Below are positions 33,930 through 43,663 of a stretch of 64,000 nucleotides of DNA, one piece after another. This DNA is from Mycobacterium sp. IDR2000157661 (lineage in GTDB: Bacteria > Actinomycetota > Actinomycetes > Mycobacteriales > Mycobacteriaceae). Within the stretch, counting starts at the first letter, position 1. Each line of letters starts with the position of its first letter. The DNA lies in NCBI RefSeq assembly GCF_022317005.1, contig NZ_CP081006.1, positions 310,001 through 374,000 on the forward strand, given 5' to 3'. Made by a program: the position numbers and the translations under genes. The notes under the pieces are model-generated. The model saw only the letters and a list, made by a program, of their open reading frames with translations, was not told where the DNA came from and did no database searches.

Positions 33930-35317
33930 CCGGCGCCACCCCGACGGCGCCGTCGAGCGGCGACCATGGGTCTGCCGCGGCCGTCGAGTTGCTGCCCGTG
34001 CCTGGCCTTCCCGAGTTCCGGCCCGGTGACGACCTGGCCGCGGCCATCGCCTCGGCGGCACCGTGGCTGTGCGACGACGACATCGTGGTCATCACCAGCA
34101 AGGTGATCTCGAAGTGCGAGGGCCGCATCGTCGATGCGCCGGCCGACCCAGAGGAACGAGATACACTGCGGCGCAAGCTGATCGACACCGAAGCTGTCCG
34201 GGTGCTGGCTCGGAAGGGCCGCACGCTGATCACAGAGAACGCCTACGGACTGGTGCAGGCCGCCGCCGGGGTGGACGGCTCCAACGTGGACTCCGCCGAG
34301 TTGGCGCTGCTGCCAGCCGATCCCGACGCCAGCGCCGCTGCCGTGCGGTCGGCCCTGCGGGAGCGCCTCGGGGTGGCGGTCGGGGTCATCGTCACCGACA
34401 CCATGGGCCGCGCGTGGCGCAACGGCCAGACCGACGTCGCGATCGGGGCGGCCGGACTGACCGTGCTGCACGGCTACGGCGGCACGGTCGACCGGCACGG
34501 CAACGAGTTGATCGTCACCGAGATCGCGGTCGCCGACGAGATCGCCGCGGCCGCGGACCTGGTGAAGGGCAAGCTGACCGACATACCCGTCGCGGTGGTG
34601 CGCGGGCTGCGGCTGGTCGACGACCGATCGACCGCGCGGACGCTCGTGCGGGCCGGGGCGGAAGACCTGTTCTGGCTCGGCACCGAAGAAGCCATCGCGC
34701 TCGGGCTCGAGCGCGGACAGCGCCAAGCTCAGCTGCTGCGACGGTCGGTCCGTCGGTTCTCGGACCAGCCGGTCGCCGCCGAAGTCGTCGAGGCGGCGGT
34801 CGCCGAAGCGCTCACCGCACCCGCGCCGCATCACACGCGACCAGTGCGGTTCGTGTGGCTGGCCGACCGGCTGCGACGGCAGGCGCTGCTGGACCGGATG
34901 AAGGACAAGTGGCGGGCCGATCTGACTGCCGACGGCCGCCCCGCCGACGCCGTCGAACGCCGCGTCAACCGGGGACAGATCCTCTACGACGCACCGGAAA
35001 TCGTCATCCCGTTCCTCGTACCCGACGGTGCTCACACCTATCCCGACGAGCAGCGCACGGCCGCCGAGCACACCATGTTCACCGTCGCGGTGGGCGCGGC
35101 CGTGCAGGCGCTGCTGGTGGCGCTGGCCGTACGCGGAGTCGGCAGTTGCTGGATCGGGTCGACGATCTTCGCCGCCGACGTAGTGCGCGCGCAGCTGGAC
35201 CTGCCCGCCGACTGGGAACCGTTGGGCGCGGTCGCGATCGGTTACCCCGAGGAGGGCGCCGCGCCGTCGGGACCGCGCGATCCCGTGCCGGTCGACGGCC
35301 TGCTGGTCCGCAAGTGA
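33926..35317 (+). CDS. fbiB: Bifunctional F420:gamma-glutamyl ligase / dehydro-F420 reductase FbiB
   Basis: FbiB (463 aa) has an N-terminal CofE domain, which adds gamma-linked glutamates to F420-0, and a C-terminal nitroreductase-fold FMN domain, which reduces dehydro-F420. The CofE part shows [13 protein letters not shown] and [22 protein letters not shown]. The nitroreductase part begins at about [12 protein letters not shown] and ends with [18 protein letters not shown] and [13 protein letters not shown] 33926 overlaps the fbiA stop; the open frame further upstream is antisense-like noise within fbiA. The stop overlaps the next gene by GTGA. Confidence 0.96.
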   Translation: MTGATPTAPSSGDHGSAAAVELLPVPGLPEFRPGDDLAAAIASAAPWLCDDDIVVITSKVISKCEGRIVDAPADPEERDTLRRKLIDTEAVRVLARKGRTLITENAYGLVQAAAGVDGSNVDSAELALLPADPDASAAAVRSALRERLGVAVGVIVTDTMGRAWRNGQTDVAIGAAGLTVLHGYGGTVDRHGNELIVTEIAVADEIAAAADLVKGKLTDIPVAVVRGLRLVDDRSTARTLVRAGAEDLFWLGTEEAIALGLERGQRQAQLLRRSVRRFSDQPVAAEVVEAAVAEALTAPAPHHTRPVRFVWLADRLRRQALLDRMKDKWRADLTADGRPADAVERRVNRGQILYDAPEIVIPFLVPDGAHTYPDEQRTAAEHTMFTVAVGAAVQALLVALAVRGVGSCWIGSTIFAADVVRAQLDLPADWEPLGAVAIGYPEEGAAPSGPRDPVPVDGLLVRK

Positions 35318-35856
35318 GCCTGCACGCCTCGGCGGTCGAGACGCTCACGGCGTGGCGGGCGCCGGATCCGGCGCAGGACTCGCTGCGGCACGCCGTGCTG
35401 GCCTTCCTGGGCGCCCGCCCCGACGGCTGCCTGCGCGAGTGTGTGCCCGGGCACATCACCGGATCGGCGCTCGTCGTCGACCACACCGGCACGCATGCTC
35501 TGCTCACCTTGCATCCGAGGATCGGACGCTGGCTGCAACTCGGCGGGCACTGCGAGGCCGACGACCCCGATGTGGTCTCGGCGGCGCTACGCGAGGCGAC
35601 CGAGGAGTCCGGCATCGGCGGGTTGGTGATCGACCCGACGCCGGCCGCGCTGCACGTGCACCCGGTGACCTGCTCGCTCGGTGTGCCGACGCGCCACCTC
35701 GACGTGCAGTTCCTGGTCCGCGCCCCTGCCGACGCCGAGATCGCCGTCAGCGACGAGTCGTTGGACCTGCGCTGGTGGCCACTCGACGGGCTACCCGACG
35801 ACCGCGACTTCGGGCTCACCCAACTCGCCGCCGCAGCGAAGTCACGCGCGAAATAG
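35314..35856 (+). CDS. Nudix hydrolase
   Basis: A 180-residue Nudix-fold protein starting at GTG 35314 inside the fbiB stop (GTGA overlap), so it is the third cistron of the fbi operon. The Nudix box is recognisable as GGHCEADD...[11 protein letters not shown], with REATEESGI intact; the first conserved Glu of the classical box is shifted or replaced. The N-terminal half contains [16 protein letters not shown]. It probably hydrolyses a nucleoside diphosphate-linked substrate; the identity is unknown. M. tuberculosis has a DNA methylase gene (Rv3263) after fbiB, so the neighbour differs here. Confidence 0.86.
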   Translation: MSLHASAVETLTAWRAPDPAQDSLRHAVLAFLGARPDGCLRECVPGHITGSALVVDHTGTHALLTLHPRIGRWLQLGGHCEADDPDVVSAALREATEESGIGGLVIDPTPAALHVHPVTCSLGVPTRHLDVQFLVRAPADAEIAVSDESLDLRWWPLDGLPDDRDFGLTQLAAAAKSRAK

Positions 35857-35916
35857 CATTCCCGGTCGTCAGCCGCGGTCGAGCACGACCGTGGCTTCTC
35901 ACTCGGCGGACTGAGA

Positions 35917-36999
35917 TCAGATGTCGGTGGAGAAGCGGACACCGCCGTCGGGAAGCGTCACACCCGGCCACACCCGCGCCCCGCGCAGCAGTTCGCAGCG
36001 CGCCCCGATGTCGGCGCCGTCGCCGATCACGCCGTCGCGGATCAGCGCCCGCGGGCCGATGCGCGCGCCGAAGCCGATGATCGAGCGTTCGATCACCGCG
36101 CCCGCGCCGACGCGGGCGCCGTCGAAGATGACCGCACCGTCCAACCGGGCGCCACCTGCGATCTCCGCGCCCCGGCCGACGACGGTGCCGCCGATCAGCA
36201 GCGCACCCGGCGCCACACTCGCGCCGTCGTGCACCAGTTCCTCACCGCGGTGCCCGCCGAGGGCCGGCGAGGGCGCGATCCCGCGCACCAGGTCCGCCGA
36301 CCCGCGCACGAAGTCCTCCGGAGTGCCCATGTCGCGCCAGTACGTCGAGTCGACGTAACCGCAGATGCGCAGACCGTCGGACAACAGGCCCGGGAACACC
36401 TCCCGCTCCACCGAGACCGCGCGGTCCTTGGGGATGCGGTCGATGACCTCGCGCTTGAACACGTAACAGCCGGCGTTGATCTGGTCGGTCGGCGGATCCT
36501 GCGTCTTCTCCAGGAACGCGGTCACCTGGCCGTCGCCGTCGGTGGGCACGCAGCCGAACGCGCGCGGGTCCCCGACGCGCACCAGGTGCAGCGTGACATC
36601 GGCGTCGCTGGCCTGATGGCTGTCCAGGAGCGCGCGCAGGTCGGCGCCGGACAACACGTCGCCGTTGAACACCAGCGCCGTATCGTGGCGCAGCTTGGGC
36701 GCGACGTTGGCGATGCCGCCGCCGGTGCCCATGGGCTCGGTCTCGACGACGTAGTCGATCTGCAGGCCCAGCTTGGAGCCGTCGCCGAACTCGGACTCGA
36801 AGACACCGGCCTTGTACGAGGTGCCGAGCACGACGTGTTCGATGCCCGCCTCGGCGATGCGCGAGAGGAGGTGCGTCAGGAACGGCAAACCGGCCGTCGG
36901 CAACATCGGTTTGGGCGCCGACAGTGTCAGCGGCCGCAGCCGGGTCCCGAGCCCACCGACCAATATGACGGCGTCCACCTGTGCGGGGTTCAGTGCCAT
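35917..36999 (-). CDS. manC: Mannose-1-phosphate guanylyltransferase (Rv3264c-like)
   Basis: A 360-residue nucleotidyltransferase making GDP-mannose from mannose-1-phosphate and GTP. The signature VILVGGLGTRLRPLTLS and KPMLP lie at the N-terminus, VFNGDVLSG carries the metal-binding Asp, and a left-handed beta-helix of hexapeptide repeats forms the C-terminal third (for example GGTVVGRGAEIAGGARLDGAVIFD). ATG 36999 is preferred to the longer frame, because the extra residues are antisense to wbbL and the length then matches the M. tuberculosis protein, which is called manB there despite the name clash with the mutase. The start overlaps the wbbL 3' end by 10 nt. Confidence 0.93.
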   Translation of the reverse strand: MALNPAQVDAVILVGGLGTRLRPLTLSAPKPMLPTAGLPFLTHLLSRIAEAGIEHVVLGTSYKAGVFESEFGDGSKLGLQIDYVVETEPMGTGGGIANVAPKLRHDTALVFNGDVLSGADLRALLDSHQASDADVTLHLVRVGDPRAFGCVPTDGDGQVTAFLEKTQDPPTDQINAGCYVFKREVIDRIPKDRAVSVEREVFPGLLSDGLRICGYVDSTYWRDMGTPEDFVRGSADLVRGIAPSPALGGHRGEELVHDGASVAPGALLIGGTVVGRGAEIAGGARLDGAVIFDGARVGAGAVIERSIIGFGARIGPRALIRDGVIGDGADIGARCELLRGARVWPGVTLPDGGVRFSTDI

Positions 37000-37898
37000 C
37001 GCTGCCCTCGCCGTCCTTTCGCCCGTTCGCGCCGTGAGTTGCGGACCACCAGACCCGCGCGCGCGGCGAGTGCGGCCTTGATCGTCCAGCGCAGCGGCCC
37101 CTGCCACCGCATCGGATACCGATCCGCCAGAAAAGTGTAGGTGCTCTCGTGATGGGCGGCCAAGTTGCGCGCCGGGTCGCGGCCTGTCGCGTGACCCTTG
37201 TCGTGCAAAATCTCGGCCGCCGGCACATAGACGTTCTGCCAACCAGCGCGCGAGAGGCGATCACCCAGGTCGACGTCCTCCATGTACATGAAATAGCGCT
37301 CGTCGAAGCCGTTGATCTCTTCGAAGGCCGCGCGCCGTAGCAACAGACACGATCCGGAGAGCCAGCCGACGGGGCGTTCGCTGGGCTCCTGCCGCTCCTG
37401 GCGGTACTCGGCCGTCCACGGGTTCTTCTTCCAGAACGGACCCACCACGGCGTGCATGCCACCGCGCACCAGGCTCGGCTGGTGGCGCGCCGACGGGTAG
37501 ACCGAACCGTCCGGATCGCGGATCAACGGGCCGAACGAGCCGGCCCGGGGCCAGCGCGCGGCGGCTTCCAGCAACAGGTCGATGCTGCGCGGGCCCCACT
37601 GCACGTCGGGGTTGGCCACCACCAGGAACTCCGCGCAATCTGGGCCGTCCGGATCCGACAGATACTCGTCGACCGCGCGGTTGACCGCCCTGCCGTAGCC
37701 GAGGTTGGCGCCGGTGCGCAAGAGCCGGACATTGGGATAGCGCTGCACCGCTTCCTCTGGCGCGCCGTCGGTCGATCCGTTGTCGGCCACGATCACCGTG
37801 ACCGCGCGGTCGGTGGCGTGTGCCAACGAGGCGAGGAACCGGTCCAGATGCGGTCCCGGCGAATAGGTCACCGTCACCACGATCAGTTCGTCGCTCAC
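36990..37898 (-). CDS. wbbL: dTDP-rhamnose:GlcNAc-diphospho-decaprenol rhamnosyltransferase
   Basis: A family-2 glycosyltransferase (302 aa) expected to add rhamnose to GlcNAc-PP-decaprenol, making the linker that joins arabinogalactan to peptidoglycan. Motifs: VTVTYSPGPHLDRFL, VIVADNGSTDGA (nucleotide-binding Asp), VVANPDVQWGP, GWLSGSCLLLRR, and ERYFMYMEDVDLGDRLSR (acceptor/catalytic region). GTG 37898 has GGAAGG about 10 nt upstream and gives the family length; the longer frame begins at a TTG at 37919. It forms an operon with the guanylyltransferase gene downstream, as in Rv3265c-Rv3264c. Confidence 0.95.
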   Translation of the reverse strand: MSDELIVVTVTYSPGPHLDRFLASLAHATDRAVTVIVADNGSTDGAPEEAVQRYPNVRLLRTGANLGYGRAVNRAVDEYLSDPDGPDCAEFLVVANPDVQWGPRSIDLLLEAAARWPRAGSFGPLIRDPDGSVYPSARHQPSLVRGGMHAVVGPFWKKNPWTAEYRQERQEPSERPVGWLSGSCLLLRRAAFEEINGFDERYFMYMEDVDLGDRLSRAGWQNVYVPAAEILHDKGHATGRDPARNLAAHHESTYTFLADRYPMRWQGPLRWTIKAALAARAGLVVRNSRRERAKGRRGQRWH

Positions 37899-37947
37899 GC
37901 GAGGGCTGCCTTCCCGCAACTCACGTGAGCCGCAGCCCGTCCGTCAT

Positions 37948-38838
37948 TCACGGCGTAGAGGGTATCGGGCCGCCGTCGGCGGGCGCGGCGAGCGCGGCCG
38001 CCACCGCCTCTCGCCAGGAGCGCAGCGGCGTCAGCCCGGCGGCGACCGATCGCTCGATCGACAGCGCCGAATACTGCGGCCGCGGCGCCGGCCGCGGATG
38101 GCGGTCGGTGCCAACGGGGCGCACCCGTTGCGGATCGGCGCCGACGGCCTCGAACACGGCCCGCGCCTGCTCGAAGCGACTGGCCTCCCCGGTGTTGGCC
38201 GCGTGCACCACCGGCGCGCGGACGGTTCCGTCGGCCACCTCGAGCAGCGCGGCGACCAAGTCCTCGACATACGTCGGCGAGCCGATCTGGTCGGCGACCA
38301 CTTCCACCGGCTGGTCCCCCGCGGCCAGCCGTCGCATGGTGGCGGCGAAGTCAGCGCCGTCGGCGCCCTCGAAGATCCAGGCGGTGCGGACGACGTGCGC
38401 CGACGGCAGCGCGGCGAGCACCGCCGACTCCCCGGCCAGCTTGGTGCGCCCGTATACATTCACCGGCCCGGTGTCGTCGTCGATCTCGTACGGGCGGCGC
38501 GGGTCTCCGCAGAACTCGCCCGAGAAGACGTAGTCGGTCGAGATGTGGATAAGCTGCGCCCCGACCTCCGCACAGGCCCGGGCGATGTGCCCGGGCCCAT
38601 CGCCGTTGACCGCGTAGGCGCGGGCCTCCTCGGCCTCTGCGGCGTCGACCTGGGTGTAGGCGGCACAGTTGACCACCACGTCACCGGCTTCGATGAAGCG
38701 GCCCGCCGCGTCGGCGTCGGCGATGTCCCAGTCCGACGACGTCAGCGCCAGCACCTCGCGGCCCTGACCGCGGACGCGGGCCGCCAGGCGCCGGCCGACC
38801 ATCCCGCCCGCGCCGGGAATAACGATTCGGGCAGACAT
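37948..38838 (-). CDS. rmlD: dTDP-4-dehydrorhamnose reductase
   Basis: RmlD (296 aa) catalyses the last step of dTDP-L-rhamnose synthesis. It is an extended short-chain reductase: IVIPGAGGMVGRRL is the NADPH loop, VVNCAAYTQVDAAE follows, LIHISTDYVFSG carries the catalytic Thr/Asp region, and VNVYGRTKLAGE carries the Tyr-x3-Lys pair. ATG 38838 is preferred; the open frame upstream overlaps the divergent LCP gene. wbbL begins 50 bp downstream, so rmlD-wbbL-manC form one envelope operon, the same as Rv3266c-Rv3264c. Confidence 0.96.
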   Translation of the reverse strand: MSARIVIPGAGGMVGRRLAARVRGQGREVLALTSSDWDIADADAAGRFIEAGDVVVNCAAYTQVDAAEAEEARAYAVNGDGPGHIARACAEVGAQLIHISTDYVFSGEFCGDPRRPYEIDDDTGPVNVYGRTKLAGESAVLAALPSAHVVRTAWIFEGADGADFAATMRRLAAGDQPVEVVADQIGSPTYVEDLVAALLEVADGTVRAPVVHAANTGEASRFEQARAVFEAVGADPQRVRPVGTDRHPRPAPRPQYSALSIERSVAAGLTPLRSWREAVAAALAAPADGGPIPSTP

Positions 38839-38905
38839 GATCACGAGTCTGGCACGCCGATCCGCGCTACCGGGTCTGCGCCCCTTCCGCAAGTAGCCTG
38901 GGCTG

Positions 38906-40375
38906 ATGCCCGCTCGCATGCTCCGTGTCATCGCCGTGTCGACGGCATTGGCCATCGTGGTGGGAACGGGTGTCGCGTGGGGGAAGATCCGCTCGTTCGA
39001 GTCGGGCATCAACCACATCTCGCCGATTGCCCTCGGTGAGGGCGGCGAGGACGGCGCGATCGACGTGCTGCTGGTCGGCATGGACAGCCGCACCGACGCC
39101 CATGGCAACCCCCTGTCGCAGCAGGAGCTGGCGACCCTGCGCGCCGGCGACGACGAGGCCACCAACACCGACACCATCATCCTGATCCGCATCCCCAACA
39201 ACGGGAAGTCCGCGACGGCGATCTCGATCCCCCGCGACTCCTACGTGGAGGCGCCGGGTGTGGGCAAGATGAAGATCAACGGCGTCTACGGCTCCGAACA
39301 CGCCGAGAAGATGATCGAACTCGTCGAACAGGACGGCATGGACCCGGCCCAGGCTGAGCCCGAGGCGAACGAGGCGGGTCGCGAGGCGTTGATCAAGACC
39401 GTCGCAAACCTCACCGGTGTCACCGTCGACCACTACGCCGAGATCGGTCTGCTCGGCTTCGCGTTGATCACCGATGCCCTCGGCGGCGTCAATGTGTGCT
39501 TGAAAGATGCTGTCTACGAACCGCTTTCGGGCGCCGACTTCCCCGCGGGGTGGCAGAAGCTCAACGGTCCGCAAGCGCTGAGCTTCGTTCGGCAGCGGCA
39601 TGACCTGCCACGCGGCGATCTCGACCGGGTGACCCGGCAGCAGGCCGTGATGGCTTCGCTGGCTCACGACGTGATCTCCAGCAAGACCTTGTCGAGTCCC
39701 ACCACCCTGAACCGCCTACAGGAAGCGGTCCAGCGCTCGGTGGTGCTCTCCGACGGCTGGGACGTCATGGAATTCGCCGAGCAGCTGCAGAAGCTCGCCG
39801 CGGGCAATGTCGCGTTCGCGACGGTCCCGGTGCTCGAGGAGGCCGGCTGGAGCGACGACGGTATGCAGAGCGTCGTTCGCGTCGACGCCGGTGAGGTGAA
39901 GACCTGGGTCGAGGGTCTGTTGCACGACCAGGACGAGGGCAAGACCGAGGAATTGGCCTACACCCCGGACAAGACCACCGTCGACGTGGTCAACGCCACC
40001 GACATCAACGGCCTGGCCGGCGCGGTGTCACAGGTGTTGACCACCAAGGGGTTCACGCCGGGCGGCACCGGCAACCACGAAGGCGCCCCGGTGACCGGCA
40101 GCCAGGTGCTGGCGGCCAGGACCGACGACCTCGGCGCTGCCGCCGTTGCCAAGGATCTCGGCGGGCTGCCGGTCGTCGAGGACGCCACGGTAGCGCCGGG
40201 GACGGTGCGCGTGGTGCTCGCCGACGACTACACCGGACCGGGATCGGGCCTCGACGGCACCGACCCGCTGCTGGCGACCGACGCCGTCGCCATGGGCGGC
40301 GACTCTGCCGAGGGCACGCCGCCGCCGTCACCGATCCTGACCGCCGGCTCGGCCGACCCGGAGTGCGTCAACTAG
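38906..40375 (+). CDS. lcp1: LytR-CpsA-Psr (LCP) family ligase (Rv3267/Lcp1-like)
   Basis: A 489-residue membrane-anchored LCP protein. One N-terminal transmembrane helix (about residues 7-25) is followed by the LCP domain with DVLLVGMDSR, TNTDTIILIRI, AISIPRDSYV, KMKINGVYG, and LSFVRQRHDLPRGDLDRVTRQQ; the Asp/Arg residues in these bind pyrophosphate-polyprenyl. A LytR_C domain follows (about 350-440, KTTVDVVNATDINGLAGAV), then a flexible tail. The M. tuberculosis orthologue Lcp1 ligates arabinogalactan to peptidoglycan. The divergent arrangement with rmlD-wbbL links linker synthesis with ligation. Confidence 0.94.
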   Translation: MPARMLRVIAVSTALAIVVGTGVAWGKIRSFESGINHISPIALGEGGEDGAIDVLLVGMDSRTDAHGNPLSQQELATLRAGDDEATNTDTIILIRIPNNGKSATAISIPRDSYVEAPGVGKMKINGVYGSEHAEKMIELVEQDGMDPAQAEPEANEAGREALIKTVANLTGVTVDHYAEIGLLGFALITDALGGVNVCLKDAVYEPLSGADFPAGWQKLNGPQALSFVRQRHDLPRGDLDRVTRQQAVMASLAHDVISSKTLSSPTTLNRLQEAVQRSVVLSDGWDVMEFAEQLQKLAAGNVAFATVPVLEEAGWSDDGMQSVVRVDAGEVKTWVEGLLHDQDEGKTEELAYTPDKTTVDVVNATDINGLAGAVSQVLTTKGFTPGGTGNHEGAPVTGSQVLAARTDDLGAAAVAKDLGGLPVVEDATVAPGTVRVVLADDYTGPGSGLDGTDPLLATDAVAMGGDSAEGTPPPSPILTAGSADPECVN

Positions 40376-40377
40376 CC

Positions 40378-41097
40378 GTGACGACAGTCAGTTCGGCGAT
40401 TCTCGATCCGCTCATGGCCGCCGACCCCGCCGGTCCGCGGATCACCTACTACGACGACGGCACCGGCGAGCGCATCGAACTGTCGACGGCCACGCTGGCG
40501 AACTGGGCGGCCAAGACGGCCAACCTGCTGCGCGACGAGCTCGGCGCCGGCCCGGCCAGTCGTGTGGCGGTCTTGCTGCCCCCGCACTGGCAGACCGCGG
40601 CGGTGTTGTTCGGGATCTGGTGGATCGGGGCGGAAGCCGTGCTGGACACCGACCAGGGGCAGGCCGATGTCGCGCTGTGCACCATCGACCGGTTGGCCGA
40701 CGCCGACAGCGCCGTCGGGATGGGCGAGATCGCGGTGCTGTCGCTGGATCCGTTCGGCAAGCCGGTACCCGACCTGCCCGTCGGGCTGACCGACTACGCG
40801 ACGGCCGTGCGGGTGCACGGCGATCAGATCGTCCCGGAGCGCCACCCGGGTGCCGCGCTGGCGGGGCGGTCGCCCGACGAGGTCCTCGCGCAGGCGCGGA
40901 CTTCCGCTGACAGTCGCGGTTTCACAGCGCTTGATCGGGTGTTGTCCACCAAGCAGTGGGCGACACCTACCGAATTGGTCGACAACCTTCTGGCTGTCTT
41001 CATCTCAGGGGCGTCGTTGGTGCAGGTTTGCAATCCGGAGCCGACTGCGTTGGACAGGCGCAGACAAGTCGAAAAGGTCAGCCGCGTCATCGAGTGA
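40378..41097 (+). CDS. TIGR03089 family protein (Rv3268-like)
   Basis: A 239-residue mycobacterial/actinobacterial protein of the TIGR03089 family, resembling the N-terminal part of an AMP-binding (acyl-CoA synthetase) enzyme without the catalytic second half. ELSTATLANWAAKTANLL and SRVAVLLPPHWQTAAVLFGIW are typical of that fold. GTG 40378 starts just after the LCP stop (40375), where the reference gene order also has Rv3267-Rv3268. The last roughly 60 residues do not look like the family and may be less conserved. Function is unknown. Confidence 0.82.
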   Translation: MTTVSSAILDPLMAADPAGPRITYYDDGTGERIELSTATLANWAAKTANLLRDELGAGPASRVAVLLPPHWQTAAVLFGIWWIGAEAVLDTDQGQADVALCTIDRLADADSAVGMGEIAVLSLDPFGKPVPDLPVGLTDYATAVRVHGDQIVPERHPGAALAGRSPDEVLAQARTSADSRGFTALDRVLSTKQWATPTELVDNLLAVFISGASLVQVCNPEPTALDRRRQVEKVSRVIE

Positions 41098-41114
41098 GCC
41101 GCGACGCACGCCGT

Positions 41115-41810
41115 CTAGGGCGACTTACTCTCCATGATCTGCTGCGCGTTGGCGAAATGCGCGTTGGCCTGCTCGACGTGGGACATGAGTGCCTGTGCAT
41201 TCGAGGTGGCGTCCGGCCCGAGGCACATGTTCGCCGCGGTGATCAGCTCGCTGACCGCACCTTCCACTTCGGCGGTGAGCGCCTCGTCCGGGCTGGGCAG
41301 GGTATTGCGCAGCCGTTGGCTGTTGCTAAGGATCTGTTTGCAGGCGCTGCGCACTCCGTCCATGTTCTGCGCCTGCATCTCGCTAGCCGCAGTCTGCAGC
41401 GAACTCTGAATCGCCGTGTAGGGACCCTGAGCTTCGTTCATCCAGCCTGCGGCCGCCGAATCAGCGCGATCGCGCACAGGCGGGCAAGCGGTCCGCGACA
41501 GGTTGGGAATGCACTCCACCTGGCCGGGTGTCGCGGGGGCTTGAGCCGTGAACTGCGGTCGCCGCAGATCGAAGCCGCTGTCCCGGTTCGAACCGAACCC
41601 TGGAGTCGCAGTCACCGTAGCTGCCGCCTCGGGCGAGAATGGCAGTTGGGCACCTGCCGACATGGTCACCGCGGCCACTATGCCGCCTGCGGCGAGCAGG
41701 GCGCTCCCGGCACCGGCCACGACGGCCATCAGCCGCCGCTGTGACGTTCCGCGCCGGCGACCGTCCAGCGCATCTGCCGTCACAGCGCCGCTCTCGTTGT
41801 CGCGTTCCAT
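41115..41810 (-). CDS. Secreted or membrane-anchored protein of unknown function
   Basis: The 231-residue product from ATG 41810 (good AAGAGG site upstream) has a basic N-terminus and one hydrophobic segment (RLMAVVAGAGSALLAAGGIVAAVTM). An extracytoplasmic part follows. It contains two Cys pairs by position (CIPNLSRTACPP and later CKQIL ... MCLG) and is otherwise helical and Gln/Ala-rich. I do not recognise the family; it recalls small mycobacterial exported helical proteins. It lies between the TIGR03089 gene and fadE25, where M. tuberculosis has Rv3269-Rv3273 including ctpC. Confidence 0.75.
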   Translation of the reverse strand: MERDNESGAVTADALDGRRRGTSQRRLMAVVAGAGSALLAAGGIVAAVTMSAGAQLPFSPEAAATVTATPGFGSNRDSGFDLRRPQFTAQAPATPGQVECIPNLSRTACPPVRDRADSAAAGWMNEAQGPYTAIQSSLQTAASEMQAQNMDGVRSACKQILSNSQRLRNTLPSPDEALTAEVEGAVSELITAANMCLGPDATSNAQALMSHVEQANAHFANAQQIMESKSP

Positions 41811-41930
41811 CACGTCCTCTTCCCCACCGACTGAATTAGCTAGCAAATGCAGGGTATAACACCGCCGAGTAATCCGAAACCGACTGCCCGCCCCACCTCG
41901 CTCTATCCATCGGATCGGCGTGACGGGTCG

Positions 41931-43097
41931 TTACTTGAGCAGCGCGCGCGACATGACCACCCGCTGAATCTGGTTCGTACCCTCGTAGATCTGAGTGATC
42001 TTGGCGTCGCGCATCATTCGTTCCACCGGGAAGTCCTGCGTGTAGCCGGCACCGCCCAACAACTGCACGGCATCGGTGGTGACCTCCATCGCCACGTCCG
42101 AGGCGAGGCATTTGCTCGCCGCCGAGATGAACCCGAGGTCACCCTCCCCGCGTTCTGCGCGCGCTGCAGCGGTGTAGACCATCAGCCGGGCCGCCTCGAC
42201 CTTCATCGCCATGTCGGCGAGCATGAACTGGACGGCCTGGAATTCGCTGATGGACTGGCCAAACTGCTTGCGGTCTTTGGTGTATTCGATCGCCACGTCG
42301 AGAGCGCCTTGCGCGATGCCGACCGCCTGCGCGCCGATGGTCGGCCGGGTGTGATCCAGAGTGGCCAGCGCTGTCTTGAAGCCCGTTCCGGGCTCGCCGA
42401 TGATCCGGTCACCCGGAACTCGGCAGTTCTCGAAGTACAGTTCGGCGGTCGGCGAGCCCTTGATGCCGAGCTTCTTCTCCTTGGCGCCGACCGTGAAACC
42501 CTCGTCATCGGCGTGCACCATGAATGCCGAAATACCGTTGGCTCCTTTGTCGGGGTCGGTCACCGCCATCACGGTGTACCAGGAGGACTTCCCGCCGTTG
42601 GTGATCCACGCCTTTCCGCCGTTGAGAATCCAGTCGTCGCCATCGGCCTTCGCGCGGGTGCGCATTGACGCCGCGTCGCTGCCCGCCTCCCGCTCAGAGA
42701 GGGCGTACGAGGCAAGTTGCCCCTCGACAAGGTCGGGCAACACCTTCTTCTTCAGGTCATCCGAGCCGCGCAGAATCAAGCCCATGGTGCCAAGCTTGTT
42801 CACGGCGGGGATGAGCGACGCCGACGCGTCCACCCGGGCCACCTCTTCGATGACGATGCACGTCGCCACCGAGTCGGCCCCCTGCCCGCCGTAATCCTCG
42901 GGCACGTGAACCGCGTTGAACCCCGAGGCGTTGAGCGCCTCCAGCGCCTCCTGGGGGAATCGGGAGTTCTCGTCGACGTCAGCGGCGTGGGGCGCGATCT
43001 CCTTCTCCGCCAGCGCCCGGATGGCGGCACGCAGCTCATGGTGCTCCTCGGGCAACTGAAAAAGATCAAACGACGGGTTTCCACTCCATTGAGCCAT
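41931..43097 (-). CDS. fadE25: Acyl-CoA dehydrogenase FadE25
   Basis: A 388-residue FAD-dependent acyl-CoA dehydrogenase for fatty-acid or branched-chain oxidation. LSEREAGSDAASMRT and WITNGGKSSWYTVMAV are FAD/substrate motifs. RKQFGQSISEFQAVQFMLADMA is in the C-terminal helical domain. The catalytic base is probably Glu372 in IYEGTNQIQRVVMSR. Same order as Rv3274c-purE-purK, but the 50 bp gap to purE makes cotranscription uncertain. No oddities. Confidence 0.95.
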   Translation of the reverse strand: MAQWSGNPSFDLFQLPEEHHELRAAIRALAEKEIAPHAADVDENSRFPQEALEALNASGFNAVHVPEDYGGQGADSVATCIVIEEVARVDASASLIPAVNKLGTMGLILRGSDDLKKKVLPDLVEGQLASYALSEREAGSDAASMRTRAKADGDDWILNGGKAWITNGGKSSWYTVMAVTDPDKGANGISAFMVHADDEGFTVGAKEKKLGIKGSPTAELYFENCRVPGDRIIGEPGTGFKTALATLDHTRPTIGAQAVGIAQGALDVAIEYTKDRKQFGQSISEFQAVQFMLADMAMKVEAARLMVYTAAARAERGEGDLGFISAASKCLASDVAMEVTTDAVQLLGGAGYTQDFPVERMMRDAKITQIYEGTNQIQRVVMSRALLK

Positions 43098-43147
43098 CGT
43101 TGCCTCCTAGCTACTCACCGGTAACTTTACCGTGTTTGCGGCTGCGT

Positions 43148-43663
43148 TCAGTAATCGAGCAAGCGCTCGCGCAACGCCGCGTCCTTCTGCAGCACCGCCG
43201 TCTCGAGGTCGGCCTGAAATGCTTCGATGCGCCCACGCAACTGCGGGTCGCCCGATCCCAGGATGCGCACCGCGAGCAACCCCGCGTTGCGGGCCCCACC
43301 GATCGACACCGTTGCGACGGGCACCCCCGCCGGCATCTGCACGATCGACAGCAAGGAGTCGAGCCCGTCGAGCCTGTCCAAAGGTACCGGTACCCCGACG
43401 ACCGGAAGTGGAGTGGCGGCAGCCACCATGCCGGGCAGATGCGCAGCGCCTCCGGCGCCCGCGATGATCACCTCGATGCCTCGGGGGGCCGCGCCGCGGG
43501 CGTAGTCCAGCATCCGACCGGGAGTCCGATGCGCTGACACCACGCCCACCTCGAACGGAATGTCGAATTCGCTGAGCGCAACGGCGGCGTCCTGCATCAC
43601 CGGCCAGTCGCTGTCACTGCCCATGATCACACCGACCCGAGGCGTGGACCGTTCATCAGCCAT
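43148..43663 (-). CDS. purE: N5-carboxyaminoimidazole ribonucleotide mutase PurE
   Basis: PurE (171 aa) converts N5-CAIR to CAIR in purine synthesis. Characteristic motifs are [39 protein letters not shown] and [21 protein letters not shown]. Several in-frame ATGs exist (43693, 43678, 43669, 43663). ATG 43663 is chosen because [19 protein letters not shown] fits the family and a GATGGGA element precedes it. It overlaps the 3' end of purK by 8 nt, so the two are cotranscribed. Confidence 0.94.
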   Translation of the reverse strand: MADERSTPRVGVIMGSDSDWPVMQDAAVALSEFDIPFEVGVVSAHRTPGRMLDYARGAAPRGIEVIIAGAGGAAHLPGMVAAATPLPVVGVPVPLDRLDGLDSLLSIVQMPAGVPVATVSIGGARNAGLLAVRILGSGDPQLRGRIEAFQADLETAVLQKDAALRERLLDY

